Source: Luteimonas sp. FCS-9
GTDB taxonomy: Bacteria > Pseudomonadota > Gammaproteobacteria > Xanthomonadales > Xanthomonadaceae
Direction: 5' to 3'
Assembly (NCBI RefSeq): GCF_001014645.1
Contig: NZ_LASZ01000003.1
Location: 124,001 to 188,000 of the forward strand
Length of the DNA stretch: 64,000 bases
Shown: positions 1 to 8,731 of the stretch, one piece after another
Layout: each line of letters starts with the position of its first letter
How positions within the stretch are numbered: the stretch's first letter is position 1
The notes under the pieces: model-generated
What the model saw: only the letters and a program-made list of their open reading frames with translations
Told to the model about the DNA's origin: nothing
Database searches by the model: none
Made by a program: the position numbers and the translations under genes

Positions 1-1285
1 GGTGGCCGAGCTCGACAGGCTCATTTCCGAGCAGCTCAGCGCGATCCTGCACGCGCCCGAGTTCCAGAAGCTCGAGAGCAGCTGGCGCGGCCTGCACTAC
101 CTGTGCGAGCAGACGTCGACCGGTTCGCAACTCAAGATCAAGGTGTTCAACGCGCCCCAGAAGGACCTGGTCCGCGATTTCAAGTCGGCCATCGATTTCG
201 ACCAGAGCGCGCTGTTCAAGAAGATCTACGAGGAGGAGTTCGGCACCTTCGGCGGAGCGCCCTTCGGCGCGCTGATCGGCGATTACCACATCGGGCGGCA
301 GCCCGAGGACATGTACTTCGTCGAGCAGATGTCGCACGTGGCCGCGGCCGCGCACGCGCCGTTCATCGCGGCGGCATCCGAGGACATGTTCGGGCTGGAG
401 AGCTTTACCGAACTGGGCAAGCCGCGCGACCTGGCGAAGATCTTCGACACGGTCGAGTACGCGAAGTGGAAGTCCTTCCGCGACGGCGAGGACAGCCGCT
501 ATGTGGGCCTGACACTACCGCGTTTCCTGGGCCGCCTGCCGTACAACCCCAAGGACGGGACAACGGTGGAGGGGTTCAACTTCGTGGAGGAGGTCGACGC
601 CGCCGATCACGGCAAGTACCTGTGGTGCAACACCGCCTACGCGATGGGCGCGCGGTTGACCAAGGCGTTCGAGGACTATGGCTGGTGCGCGGCGATCCGT
701 GGCGTGGAAGGCGGCGGCCTGGTGGAGGACCTGCCGACCCACACCTTCCGGACCGACGATGGCGAGGTCGCACTCAAATGCCCGACCGAGATCGCGATCA
801 CCGACCGGCGCGAGAAGGAGCTCAGCGACCTGGGCTTCATCCCGCTGGTGCACTGCAAGAACACCGACTACGCCGCATTCTTCGGCGCGCAGTCCGTACA
901 GAAGCCGAAGAAGTACAACACCGATGCCGCGAACGCCAATGCGATCCTCTCGGCGCAACTGCAGTACATCTTCGCCGTCTCGCGCATCGCGCACTACCTC
1001 AAGTCGATGATGCGCGAGAAGATCGGCAGCTTCGCCTCGGCCGGTAATGTCGAGGACTTCCTCAACAGGTGGATCGCGCAGTACGTGCTGCTCGACGACA
1101 ACGCCGGGCAGGAGGCCAAGGCGCAGTATCCGCTGCGCGAGGCGTCGATCCAGGTTTCGGAGGTGCCGGGCAAGCCCGGTGTCTACCGCGCGGTGGCCTT
1201 CCTCAGGCCGCATTTCCAGCTCGACGAGCTGTCTGTTTCGTTGCGTCTGGTGGCCGAACTGCCGGCCACGGCCAAGAAGGCGTAG
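1..1285 (+). CDS. tssC: TssC/VipB, type VI secretion sheath large subunit (5' partial)
   Basis: Large subunit of the contractile type VI secretion sheath, which assembles with TssB around the Hcp tube in the cytoplasm. The reading frame is open at the left edge of the window. The 427 residues visible from a GTG at base 2 are about 70 fewer than a normal TssC, so the N-terminus lies upstream. Family hallmarks include an early SSWRGLHYL segment, a GALIGDY stretch, FLGRLPY, and the late segment ending in RLVAELP. It is followed by hcp, tssE, tssF, tssG and clpV in the same direction, the usual order of a T6SS operon. TssB should lie just upstream. Confidence 0.95.
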   Translation, partial: VAELDRLISEQLSAILHAPEFQKLESSWRGLHYLCEQTSTGSQLKIKVFNAPQKDLVRDFKSAIDFDQSALFKKIYEEEFGTFGGAPFGALIGDYHIGRQPEDMYFVEQMSHVAAAAHAPFIAAASEDMFGLESFTELGKPRDLAKIFDTVEYAKWKSFRDGEDSRYVGLTLPRFLGRLPYNPKDGTTVEGFNFVEEVDAADHGKYLWCNTAYAMGARLTKAFEDYGWCAAIRGVEGGGLVEDLPTHTFRTDDGEVALKCPTEIAITDRREKELSDLGFIPLVHCKNTDYAAFFGAQSVQKPKKYNTDAANANAILSAQLQYIFAVSRIAHYLKSMMREKIGSFASAGNVEDFLNRWIAQYVLLDDNAGQEAKAQYPLREASIQVSEVPGKPGVYRAVAFLRPHFQLDELSVSLRLVAELPATAKKA

Positions 1286-1339
1286 CGATGTTGCCTTGTT
1301 GTGCGTCCGGGGGCGCAGACCCTGCTGTGCAGTGACGCA

Positions 1340-1385
1340 GCCGCCCGGACGGGCGGCAGATCAACAATCGCCGGCTCGCGCCGGC
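1340..1385 (+). promoter_or_regulatory. Two hairpins in the hcp leader
   Basis: The 142-base gap between tssC and hcp holds two strong inverted repeats. One is at 1340-1357, a perfect 7-bp stem closed by ggac. The other is at 1370-1385, a gccgg/ccggc stem. An AAGGA ribosome binding site follows about 9 bases before the hcp ATG. They may attenuate read-through or protect a processed hcp mRNA; this is inference from structure only. Confidence 0.4.
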
Positions 1386-1427
1386 ATCCTCAATCTCACG
1401 GAAGAACGGAACAAGGAAAACCAGATT

Positions 1428-1925
1428 ATGCAACATGCATTCCTGTCAATCGACACCATCAAGGGCGAGTCCCGCGACGACAAGCACAAGGACTGGATCG
1501 AGATCAAGTCGTTCTCCCAGGACCTGCTGCAGCCGCGCTCGGCGACCGCGTCCACGTCCGGCGGCCAGACCGCCGCGCGCGTGAACCTGTCGCCGATCGA
1601 GGTGGTCAAGTCCATCGACCTGTCGACCACGCCGCTCAACCAGGCCTGTGCCAGCGGCACCACGTTCCCGAAGGCCCGCATCGAGTTCATGCGCGCCGAC
1701 AAGGACGGCAACGCGATCAACTACTATCTGGTCGAGCTGCTGAACGTGCTGGTCCATCGCGTGACGACGACCGTTGATGAGGACGGCATGCCACAGGAGG
1801 TCGTGCAGCTGAGCTTCGCGGCCATCAAGTGGACCTACAACCAGCAGAAGGCGGAAGGCGGCGTCGGCGGCAAGACCGTCGCCCAGTGGAGCGCGAGCAA
1901 GAACGTGCCCAACTACAGCGCCTGA
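1428..1925 (+). CDS. hcp: Hcp, type VI secretion tube protein
   Basis: A 165-residue Hcp, the hexameric ring protein that forms the inner tube of the T6SS and is secreted with effectors. The start ATG at 1428 has an AAGGA site upstream, and the protein begins MQHAFLSIDTIKGES. Family signs are the GES motif near the N-terminus, the central VEL/VLVHRV strand region, and the IKWTYN motif near the C-terminus. The length fits a plain structural Hcp with no fused toxin. It lies between tssC and tssE and is bracketed by hairpins, which may separate its mRNA level from that of the baseplate genes, since Hcp is needed in high copy. Confidence 0.95.
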   Translation: MQHAFLSIDTIKGESRDDKHKDWIEIKSFSQDLLQPRSATASTSGGQTAARVNLSPIEVVKSIDLSTTPLNQACASGTTFPKARIEFMRADKDGNAINYYLVELLNVLVHRVTTTVDEDGMPQEVVQLSFAAIKWTYNQQKAEGGVGGKTVAQWSASKNVPNYSA

Positions 1926-1935
1926 TTGCGCTGGG

Positions 1936-1963
1936 ATGCGGTGGCGCGACGTCGCCACCGCAT
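1936..1963 (+). terminator. Stem-loop after hcp
   Basis: A perfect 11-bp inverted repeat (1936-1946 with 1953-1963) and a 6-base loop begin 11 bases after the hcp stop. Only two or three Ts follow, so it is a poor classical terminator. A partial terminator or an mRNA-stabilising hairpin for hcp is more likely. Confidence 0.5.
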
Positions 1964-2044
1964 TTGGCGCCGCGGCGGTTCCGCCATGACACGGGCTGGA
2001 CATGCCCGCAAGCCTCGCCGACATGCGGCGCAAGATGCAGGAAC

Positions 2045-2536
2045 ATGAAAGGATTCGAACCCAGCCTGCTGGAAAAGCTCTTCGACGACGCGCCGCGGTC
2101 GTCCCGCGGACCGGCGAGTCCGCAGGCGGTCTCCGTCGAGCAGTACAAGGAATCGGTCGCGCGCGACCTGGAGGGCCTGCTCAACAGCCGCTCGGCGTTC
2201 GCCGAGACCGAGCTCGAGGCCTTTCCGCAATGCCGCAGGTCGCTGATGACCTACGGGCTGTCGGATTTCTCGGCGATGAGCCTCGCCAACGCCTACGATC
2301 GTGCCGATATCTGCCGCGCGCTCGAGCAGGCGATCGCGCGACACGAACCCCGGCTGCACGACGTGCAGGTTTCGCTCGACGCCAGTCCTTATCTGGGCGC
2401 GGGACTGCGTTTCACGATCCACGCCTTGCTCGACCTGCAGCCCGCACGGGAGGCGGTCAGTTTCGATGCGCTGCTGCAGCCCACGACGCTGCAGTACTCG
2501 ATCAGCCGCATGCGCCGCCAGGCCGCGGTCGCCTGA
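2045..2536 (+). CDS. tssE: TssE, type VI secretion baseplate subunit (gp25-like)
   Basis: A 163-residue homologue of phage T4 gp25, the baseplate wedge protein that starts sheath polymerisation. The ATG at 2045 begins MKGFEPSLLEKLFDD, the typical TssE N-terminus. The region contains the expected LLNSRS motif and the conserved YGL.D block (about residues 56-80). Earlier in-frame codons in the same frame fall in the hcp-tssE gap and look non-coding. tssF starts one base after its stop, so the two are probably translationally coupled. Confidence 0.92.
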   Translation: MKGFEPSLLEKLFDDAPRSSRGPASPQAVSVEQYKESVARDLEGLLNSRSAFAETELEAFPQCRRSLMTYGLSDFSAMSLANAYDRADICRALEQAIARHEPRLHDVQVSLDASPYLGAGLRFTIHALLDLQPAREAVSFDALLQPTTLQYSISRMRRQAAVA

Positions 2537-2537
2537 C

Positions 2538-4373
2538 GTGCAGGAACTGCTGCCGTTCTACGAGCGCGAGCTCGCCTATCTCCGGCGCTACGGCCGCGAA
2601 TTCGCCGAGCGCTACCCCAGGATCGCCAACCGTCTGCTGCTGTCGGCTGATGGCAGCCAGGACCCGCACGTCGAGCGGCTGATCGAGTCGTTCGCATTCC
2701 TCGGCGCACGGATCTCCAAGCGGATCGAGGACGACTATCCGGAGTTCACCGACGCGCTGCTGGAGGTCCTGTACCCCCACTACCTGCGACCGTTCCCGTC
2801 CTGCTCGATCGCGCGTTTCGACCTGGGACCGGGCGCCTCGCGGCTCAGCGCGCCGGTCCGCCTGCCGCGCGGCACGATGCTGTCGTCGCGGCCCGTGCGG
2901 GGCGTGAGCTGCCGGTTTCGGACCACCAGCGACGTGGCGTTGCTGCCGCTGACGATCACCGCCGCCTCGCATCGCCCGGTGGCGCAGGCACCGATGGCGA
3001 CGCGCCTGCCGGCGGGCGCCGGCGGACAGATCTCGCTGCGATTCGGGCTCGCGTCCGACCAGGCATCCTTCGCGAGCCTGGGGGACGGGGCCATGCGCCT
3101 GTTCGTCGATGGCGAGCCGTCGTTCTGCGCGGCCGCCCGCGATGCACTGGCGCTGGGCGTGCTCGGAACCTACGTGGAGGCGGACGACGACGGCCGCTGG
3201 CGCGCGATGGACGCGCCGCTGCTGCGCCAGGCCGGCTTCTCGGATGCCGATGCGCTGATCGACTACCCCAGGCGGTCGCATCCGGCGTACCGGTTGCTGA
3301 CCGAGTTGTTCGCGTTCCCGGAGAAGTTCGGTTTCTTCGATCTCGATCTCCCCCGGGCATGCGCCGGAGCGTCTCGGGCGTTCACCGTCCACCTCGTGCT
3401 GCGGGGTGGGGCCGGCGATCACGCGGACAACCGCGTGCTCGAGCACCTCGGGCCGGCGAACGTCCTGCTGGGCTGCACGCCGGTGGTCAACCTGTTCGCC
3501 CAGCACGGCGAGCCGATCCGCATCACCCATCGCACCGCGACGTATCCGGTCGTCGCCGACGCCCGCCGGGCCTGGGCCTACGAAGTGAGCTCGATCGATT
3601 CGGTCCAGCGCGTCCGTACGACGCCGCAGGGCGAGCAGGTGATGCGCTACCGGCCGTTCTACTCGCTGCAGCACGGCGAGGACCCGGAGCGCAGCGGCGC
3701 GTACTGGATGAGCCGGCGCGACGAGGACGTCGCGCGCAGCAGCCCCGGCTTCGAGACCGAGATCGCGTTCGTCGACGTGGCGTTCAGTCCCACGCTGCCC
3801 AGGACCGACGTGGCGAGCGTGGAGCTGACCTGCACCAACCGCGATCTGCCGGCGCACCTGGCCTACGGCGTTCAGGGTGGCGACCTGAGCATGGAGGGCG
3901 GCAGCCCTGCGAGGGCGATCGCGCTGCTGCGCAAGCCCACCCGGTCGCTCCGGTTCCGGCGAGGTCGCGCCGCGCAGTGGCGCCTGATTTCCCATCTCTC
4001 GCTCAACAGCCTGTCGCTGACCCAGGACGCGTTGCCGGCGATCCGCGAGATGCTGCGGCTCTACGACATCGCCGGCAGCGGCGTGACCGCCCGCCAGATC
4101 GAAGGCATCGCCGGCATCGAGCATCGCGCGGCGACCGCCTGGCTGCCCGGGCGCCATTTCGCGTCGGTCGTACGCGGCGTCGAGATCCGGATGACGATCG
4201 ATCCGGCGGCCTTCGTCGGCGTCGGCATCGCGGCGTTCGCCGGCGTGATGGACCGCTTCTTCGGCCTGTACGTGCACGCCAACAGCTTCACCCAGCTCAC
4301 GCTGCTCTCCATCCACGACGACGAGGTGCTGATCCGATGCGAGCCCCGAAGCGGCGATTCGATCCTGGTGTAG
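2538..4373 (+). CDS. tssF: TssF, type VI secretion baseplate subunit
   Basis: A 611-residue TssF, the large baseplate wedge protein that pairs with TssG and recruits TssK and VgrG. The GTG start at 2538 lies directly after the tssE stop and gives the characteristic LLPFYERELAYLR N-terminus. The length is normal for the family (about 600). Further family marks are the FAFLGARI segment near residue 55 and the C-terminal LYDIAG and VHANSFTQL motifs. Its last 37 bases overlap the start of tssG, supporting co-translation. Confidence 0.94.
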   Translation: MQELLPFYERELAYLRRYGREFAERYPRIANRLLLSADGSQDPHVERLIESFAFLGARISKRIEDDYPEFTDALLEVLYPHYLRPFPSCSIARFDLGPGASRLSAPVRLPRGTMLSSRPVRGVSCRFRTTSDVALLPLTITAASHRPVAQAPMATRLPAGAGGQISLRFGLASDQASFASLGDGAMRLFVDGEPSFCAAARDALALGVLGTYVEADDDGRWRAMDAPLLRQAGFSDADALIDYPRRSHPAYRLLTELFAFPEKFGFFDLDLPRACAGASRAFTVHLVLRGGAGDHADNRVLEHLGPANVLLGCTPVVNLFAQHGEPIRITHRTATYPVVADARRAWAYEVSSIDSVQRVRTTPQGEQVMRYRPFYSLQHGEDPERSGAYWMSRRDEDVARSSPGFETEIAFVDVAFSPTLPRTDVASVELTCTNRDLPAHLAYGVQGGDLSMEGGSPARAIALLRKPTRSLRFRRGRAAQWRLISHLSLNSLSLTQDALPAIREMLRLYDIAGSGVTARQIEGIAGIEHRAATAWLPGRHFASVVRGVEIRMTIDPAAFVGVGIAAFAGVMDRFFGLYVHANSFTQLTLLSIHDDEVLIRCEPRSGDSILV

Positions 4374-5425
4374 CGCAGCAGCTGCTCGCCGAACCGCACC
4401 GCTTCGAGTTCTTCCAGGCGATGCGGATTCTCGAGCACCTGTTTGTCGGGCAGGGCACCACGGTGGCCGACGCGGTGCCGCGCCACCTGCGATTCCGCAA
4501 CACGCTGTCGCTGGGGTTCCCGGCCGCGGAGCTCGAGGCGGTGCAGGCATACGCGTCCGATGGCGAGCCGCTGGAGAAGCCGGCGGCGATCGAGCACGCG
4601 GCGGCCACCGAGACGGTCGGCGAGGTGCACCTCACGCCCAGCTTCATGGGGCTGCTCGGCGTCTCGGGCGCGCTGCCGCTGCACTACACCGAGACGCTTG
4701 CCGAGCGGGAGACCTACCAGCGCGACCGTGCCGCGCGCGCGTTCCTGGACATCTTCACGACGCGTGCGGTGGCGCTGCACTACGGCGCCTGGAAGAAGCA
4801 TCGCCTGGCGATGCAGTACGAACTCGACCGGCGCGAGCGTTTCCTGCCGCTCGCGCTGTCGCTCGGCGGGCTGGGCATGGACGGGCTGCGCGACCGGATG
4901 CGCGGTGGCGACGGCGAGATCTTCGATCAGGCGGCCGCCTACTACGCCGGTGCGATCCGCCAGCGACCGGTCTCGGCGGCAATGCTGCGGCAGGTGCTGT
5001 GCGAGTACTTCGGCGTCGACGTGCAGGTCGAGCAGTTCGCGGGGGCCTGGTACACCGTGCCGGCGGACCAGCGGACCCGGCTCGGCATGGCGAACGCCGG
5101 GCTCGGGACCACGGCGCTCGCCGGCGACCGGGTATGGCAGCGCGACCTGCGGATGCGGTTGTCCATCGGACCGCTCGACCGCGCCGCATTCGACGATTTC
5201 CTGCCCGGCGGCAGCGCCGCGCTCGCGCTCGGCAAATGGCTGACGCTGCTGACCGGCTGCGTGCTCGAGTACGAGGTGCGACTGGTCATCCGCGCCGAGG
5301 ACGTGCAGCCGGTCGGGTTCGTCGATGGCCGGGGCGGCCGCCTGGGCTGGGACAGCCACCTGTGCACCCGTCCGTCGCCGACACCGCGATCGGATGCCTG
5401 CTATCACCTCCACACCCTGCACTGA
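4337..5425 (+). CDS. tssG: TssG, type VI secretion baseplate subunit
   Basis: A 362-residue TssG, partner of TssF in the T6SS baseplate wedge. The ATG at 4337 lies inside the end of tssF and gives MRAPKRRFDPGVAQQLL. Residues 22-34 hold the family motif FEFFQAMRILEHL. Later blocks FMGLLGVSGALPLHYTE and FLDIFTTRAV are strongly typical of TssG. Length is as expected. clpV starts 34 bases after its stop. Confidence 0.93.
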   Translation: MRAPKRRFDPGVAQQLLAEPHRFEFFQAMRILEHLFVGQGTTVADAVPRHLRFRNTLSLGFPAAELEAVQAYASDGEPLEKPAAIEHAAATETVGEVHLTPSFMGLLGVSGALPLHYTETLAERETYQRDRAARAFLDIFTTRAVALHYGAWKKHRLAMQYELDRRERFLPLALSLGGLGMDGLRDRMRGGDGEIFDQAAAYYAGAIRQRPVSAAMLRQVLCEYFGVDVQVEQFAGAWYTVPADQRTRLGMANAGLGTTALAGDRVWQRDLRMRLSIGPLDRAAFDDFLPGGSAALALGKWLTLLTGCVLEYEVRLVIRAEDVQPVGFVDGRGGRLGWDSHLCTRPSPTPRSDACYHLHTLH

Positions 5426-5459
5426 TTCCTTCGACCCGACACGGAGCGTCCCGCGGTCC

Positions 5460-8207
5460 ATGCGCAACCTCAAGACCCTCATCAGCAAGCTCAACGACAC
5501 CTCCCGGCAGGCCGCCGAGCGCGCCGCGAACCTGTGCATGGCGCACGGTCACTACGAGGTCGACCTCGAACACCTGTTCCTGGCGCTGCTGGAGCAGCCG
5601 CAAAGCGACTTCGCGCTGGTCATGCAGCGCAGCGGGATCGCGCCGGAGGCCCTGGAGCGCGACCTGCGCGGCGAGCTCGAACGCGTGCGCAACGGCAATA
5701 CGCGCACGCCGGTCTTCTCCCAGCACCTGCCGGCGCTGTTCGAGCACGCCTGGCTGCTGGCCTCGCTCGAGTCGGGCACGACGCGCATCCGCAGTGGCCA
5801 CCTGCTGCTCGCCCTGCTGACCGAGCCCGACCTGGCGCAACTGGCGCAGCGCGGGTCGTCCCTGTTCGCGAAGGTGCAGCGCGAGGCGCTCAAGCACGAT
5901 TTCGCCAAGCTCACCGAAGGCTCGATCGAGTCGACGCAGGCCGTGGGCTTCGCCGACGCGGGCGAAGAGGTGCCCGTCGCCGCTGGCGGGCTGTCGCGAA
6001 CCCCGGCGCTGGACCAGTTCACGACCGATCTCACGCAGCGCGCCCGCGACGGCCACATCGACCCGGTCATCGGCCGCGACGGCGAAATCCGGCAACTGGT
6101 CGACATCCTGCTGCGCCGGCGCCAGAACAATCCGATCCTGACCGGCGAGGCAGGTGTCGGCAAGACCGCTGTCGTCGAGGGGTTGGCGCTGCGCATCGCC
6201 CGGGACGATGTTCCGGAGGTGCTGCGCGGGGTGTCGCTGCACGTACTCGACATGGGGCTGTTGCAGGCCGGCGCGAGCGTGAAGGGGGAATTCGAGAACC
6301 GCCTCAAGAACGTCATCGACGAAGTCAAGAAAAGTCCGCACCCGATCATCCTGTTCATCGACGAGGCCCACACGATGATCGGCGCCGGCGGCGCCGCCGG
6401 CCAGAACGACGCGGCGAACCTGCTCAAGCCGGCGCTCGCGCGTGGCGAGCTGCGCACGATCGCCGCGACGACATGGGGCGAATACAAGAAGTATTTCGAG
6501 AAGGACGCGGCACTCGCGCGCCGGTTCCAGGTGGTCAAGGTCGAGGAGCCGACCGAGGCGCTGGCGGCGGCGATGCTGCGGGGCCTGGTGCCGTTGATGG
6601 AACGCCATTTCGGCATCCGGGTGCTCGATGAGGCGATCACCGAGGCCGTGCGCCTGTCGCATCGCTACATCACCGGCCGGCAGCTGCCCGACAAGGCGGT
6701 GGGCGTGCTCGATACGGCTTGCGCGAAGGTCGCGCTGGGCCAGAGCGCGACGCCGGCGCTCGTCGAGGAGACGCAGCGGGGCCTGGAGCGCCTGGATGCG
6801 GAAATCGCCGCGCTCGAGCGCGAGGTCGCCGGCGGCGCGCACCACGGCGAACGCCTGGATGCGCTGCGCGCGCAGCGGCTGGAGGCGCAGGCGGTCCTGG
6901 TCGCCAGCGAGGCGCGCCTGGCGCGCGAGCGCGCGCTCGCCGGCGAGATCGGCACGCTGTTGGGCGCGCTCGAAGCCGGCGACCCGACCGGCCTGGCCGA
7001 TACGACAGATCCCAGCGAACCCGGGGCCACGGACGACGACGGCGGGGTCGCCGCGCCGGTGCGCACGGACGCGTCGGCCGGACGCGCCGGGCACCGGACG
7101 GCGCCGACGCGCACTGCCGAGCAGGCGCGGCTGGCCGCGTTGCGTGCCGAACTGGCGGACCTGCAGGGGGAGTCGCCGATGGTGCCGCTGCAGGTCGACG
7201 GCATCGTCGTCGCCGAGGTCGTGTCCGCCTGGACCGGCATCCCGCTCGGGCGCATGGTCAAGGACGAAGTCCGCACCGTGCGCAACCTCGCGGGCCTGCT
7301 CGGCGAGCGGGTCATCGGACAGGACCACGCGCTCGAGGCCATCGCCCAGCGCGTGCGCACCGCGACCGCCCGGCTCGAAGACCCGGACAAGCCGCGCGGC
7401 GTGTTCATGTTCGTGGGGCCGTCGGGGGTCGGCAAGACCGAAACCGCGCTGGCGCTCGCCGACATCCTCTACGGCGGCGAGCGCAAGCTGGTGACGATCA
7501 ACATGAGCGAGTACCAGGAGGCGCACAGCGTCTCCGGCCTGAAGGGGTCGCCGCCGGGGTACGTGGGCTACGGCGAGGGCGGTGTGCTCACCGAGGCGGT
7601 GCGCCGCAATCCCTACAGCGTGGTGCTGCTCGACGAGGTGGAGAAGGCGCATCCCGATGTCATGGAGATGTTCTTCCAGGTCTTCGACAAGGGCGCGATG
7701 GACGATGCGGAGGGGCGCGAGATCGATTTCCGCAACACCTTGATCATCCTGACCTCCAACGTCGGCTCGGCGCAGATCATGCAGGCCTGCCTCAACAGAC
7801 CGCCGGCCGAGATTCCCGATGCGGAGACGCTGGCCGAGGCGCTGCGCCCGGTGCTGATGCAGCGCTTCAAGCCGGCGTTCCTCGGTCGCATGAAGGTCGT
7901 GCCGTACTACCCGGTCGACGACGACGCGCTGGCACGGATCATCACCCTCAAGCTCGAGCGTATCCGCGCGCGCATCGCCCGCAATCACAAGGCCGCCTTC
8001 GCCTGGGACGACGCGCTGGTCGAAGCGGTGCTCGCCCGCTGCACCGAGGTCGATTCAGGGGCGCGCAACGTCGATCACATCCTCAACGGGACGCTGCTGC
8101 CGCAGATCGCCGAGACGGTGCTGGCACGCATGGCAGAAGGCGGCGGCATCGAGCGGGTCAAGGTGACCGCAGGCAAGTCCGGCGCGTTCAAGTACAAGGT
8201 ATCGTGA
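5460..8207 (+). CDS. clpV: TssH/ClpV, type VI secretion sheath-disassembly ATPase
   Basis: A 915-residue Hsp100-class AAA+ ATPase that extracts and recycles contracted TssB/TssC sheaths. The N-terminal Clp repeat domain covers roughly residues 1-150. The first AAA+ module has Walker A GEAGVGKT near residue 230 and Walker B ILFIDEAH. A charged coiled-coil middle region follows. The second module has Walker A GPSGVGKT near residue 655, then the NMSEYQE and GYVGYGEGG segments and Walker B VVLLDEVEKAH. A variable Asp/Gly/Pro-rich stretch lies near residues 515-550. Start chosen at the ATG giving MRNLKTLISKLND, typical of ClpV. It closes the recognised T6SS genes here. Confidence 0.95.
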   Translation: MRNLKTLISKLNDTSRQAAERAANLCMAHGHYEVDLEHLFLALLEQPQSDFALVMQRSGIAPEALERDLRGELERVRNGNTRTPVFSQHLPALFEHAWLLASLESGTTRIRSGHLLLALLTEPDLAQLAQRGSSLFAKVQREALKHDFAKLTEGSIESTQAVGFADAGEEVPVAAGGLSRTPALDQFTTDLTQRARDGHIDPVIGRDGEIRQLVDILLRRRQNNPILTGEAGVGKTAVVEGLALRIARDDVPEVLRGVSLHVLDMGLLQAGASVKGEFENRLKNVIDEVKKSPHPIILFIDEAHTMIGAGGAAGQNDAANLLKPALARGELRTIAATTWGEYKKYFEKDAALARRFQVVKVEEPTEALAAAMLRGLVPLMERHFGIRVLDEAITEAVRLSHRYITGRQLPDKAVGVLDTACAKVALGQSATPALVEETQRGLERLDAEIAALEREVAGGAHHGERLDALRAQRLEAQAVLVASEARLARERALAGEIGTLLGALEAGDPTGLADTTDPSEPGATDDDGGVAAPVRTDASAGRAGHRTAPTRTAEQARLAALRAELADLQGESPMVPLQVDGIVVAEVVSAWTGIPLGRMVKDEVRTVRNLAGLLGERVIGQDHALEAIAQRVRTATARLEDPDKPRGVFMFVGPSGVGKTETALALADILYGGERKLVTINMSEYQEAHSVSGLKGSPPGYVGYGEGGVLTEAVRRNPYSVVLLDEVEKAHPDVMEMFFQVFDKGAMDDAEGREIDFRNTLIILTSNVGSAQIMQACLNRPPAEIPDAETLAEALRPVLMQRFKPAFLGRMKVVPYYPVDDDALARIITLKLERIRARIARNHKAAFAWDDALVEAVLARCTEVDSGARNVDHILNGTLLPQIAETVLARMAEGGGIERVKVTAGKSGAFKYKVS

Positions 8208-8239
8208 GCCGACGCTCGCGAAGCGAAGGAGAAGCGCAA

Positions 8240-8590
8240 ATGGAGTTCTACGGGATCGATCGGGCACGCGTCATCGGCAACTGCGACAGCCAGGGCCTGG
8301 GGCGTGCGGGCAGCGCACTGTCGACGCTGCGGGCATGGAACCGCATCCGGCCCGAGCATGTGGTCGAGTTGCTGGACAAGGCCGATGCTGCGGTGCGCGC
8401 CGATGCGCGGTCGCTGGCGGTGCGGTTGTCGCGGATGCCGTGGCACATCCAGCGCACGGTGGCACCCGCGCTGGGCACGAACCGGCTGGTCAGCAATGCG
8501 CGGGAGATCGCGATCGGGTCCGCAGGGCGGACCTACGTGCTGCATTGCACCGAGGGCAGCGCGCTGACGCTCGAGCGCATCAGCGCCTAG
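8240..8590 (+). CDS. Hypothetical protein following clpV
   Basis: A 116-residue protein I do not recognise. It starts 32 bases after clpV with a strong AAGGAG site, so it is probably the last gene of the T6SS transcript. It begins MEFYGIDRARVIGNCDSQG and has no signal peptide or membrane segment. The centre is rich in Ala/Arg helix (HVVELLDKADAAVRADAR), and the C-terminal part looks beta-rich (EIAIGSAGRTYVLHCTEG). Two cysteines are present. Position suggests a T6SS accessory, effector or immunity role, but nothing in the sequence proves it. A non-coding strand shadow is unlikely given the ribosome binding site and codon bias. Confidence 0.7.
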   Translation: MEFYGIDRARVIGNCDSQGLGRAGSALSTLRAWNRIRPEHVVELLDKADAAVRADARSLAVRLSRMPWHIQRTVAPALGTNRLVSNAREIAIGSAGRTYVLHCTEGSALTLERISA

Positions 8591-8731
8591 GGCGCGCTCG
8601 CAGCCGGCCCGGCCACGCGGTCGCTGGTGCGGGCGCGCCGGTGCCGAGCGCGCGCGCCGTCAGATCCCGCCGACCCGGCCGGATCGTCCGCAATGGGCGC
8701 GGTGCATAATCGGCGCGCTTTCCGCTGCCGG

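Noticed and set aside
2502..4550. 682-codon open frame on the minus strand
   Set aside because: Antisense to tssF and the start of tssG; Arg/Ala-rich translation without family motifs.
5286..7988. 900-codon open frame on the minus strand
   Set aside because: Antisense to tssG and clpV with no recognisable domain; a product of GC-rich third positions.
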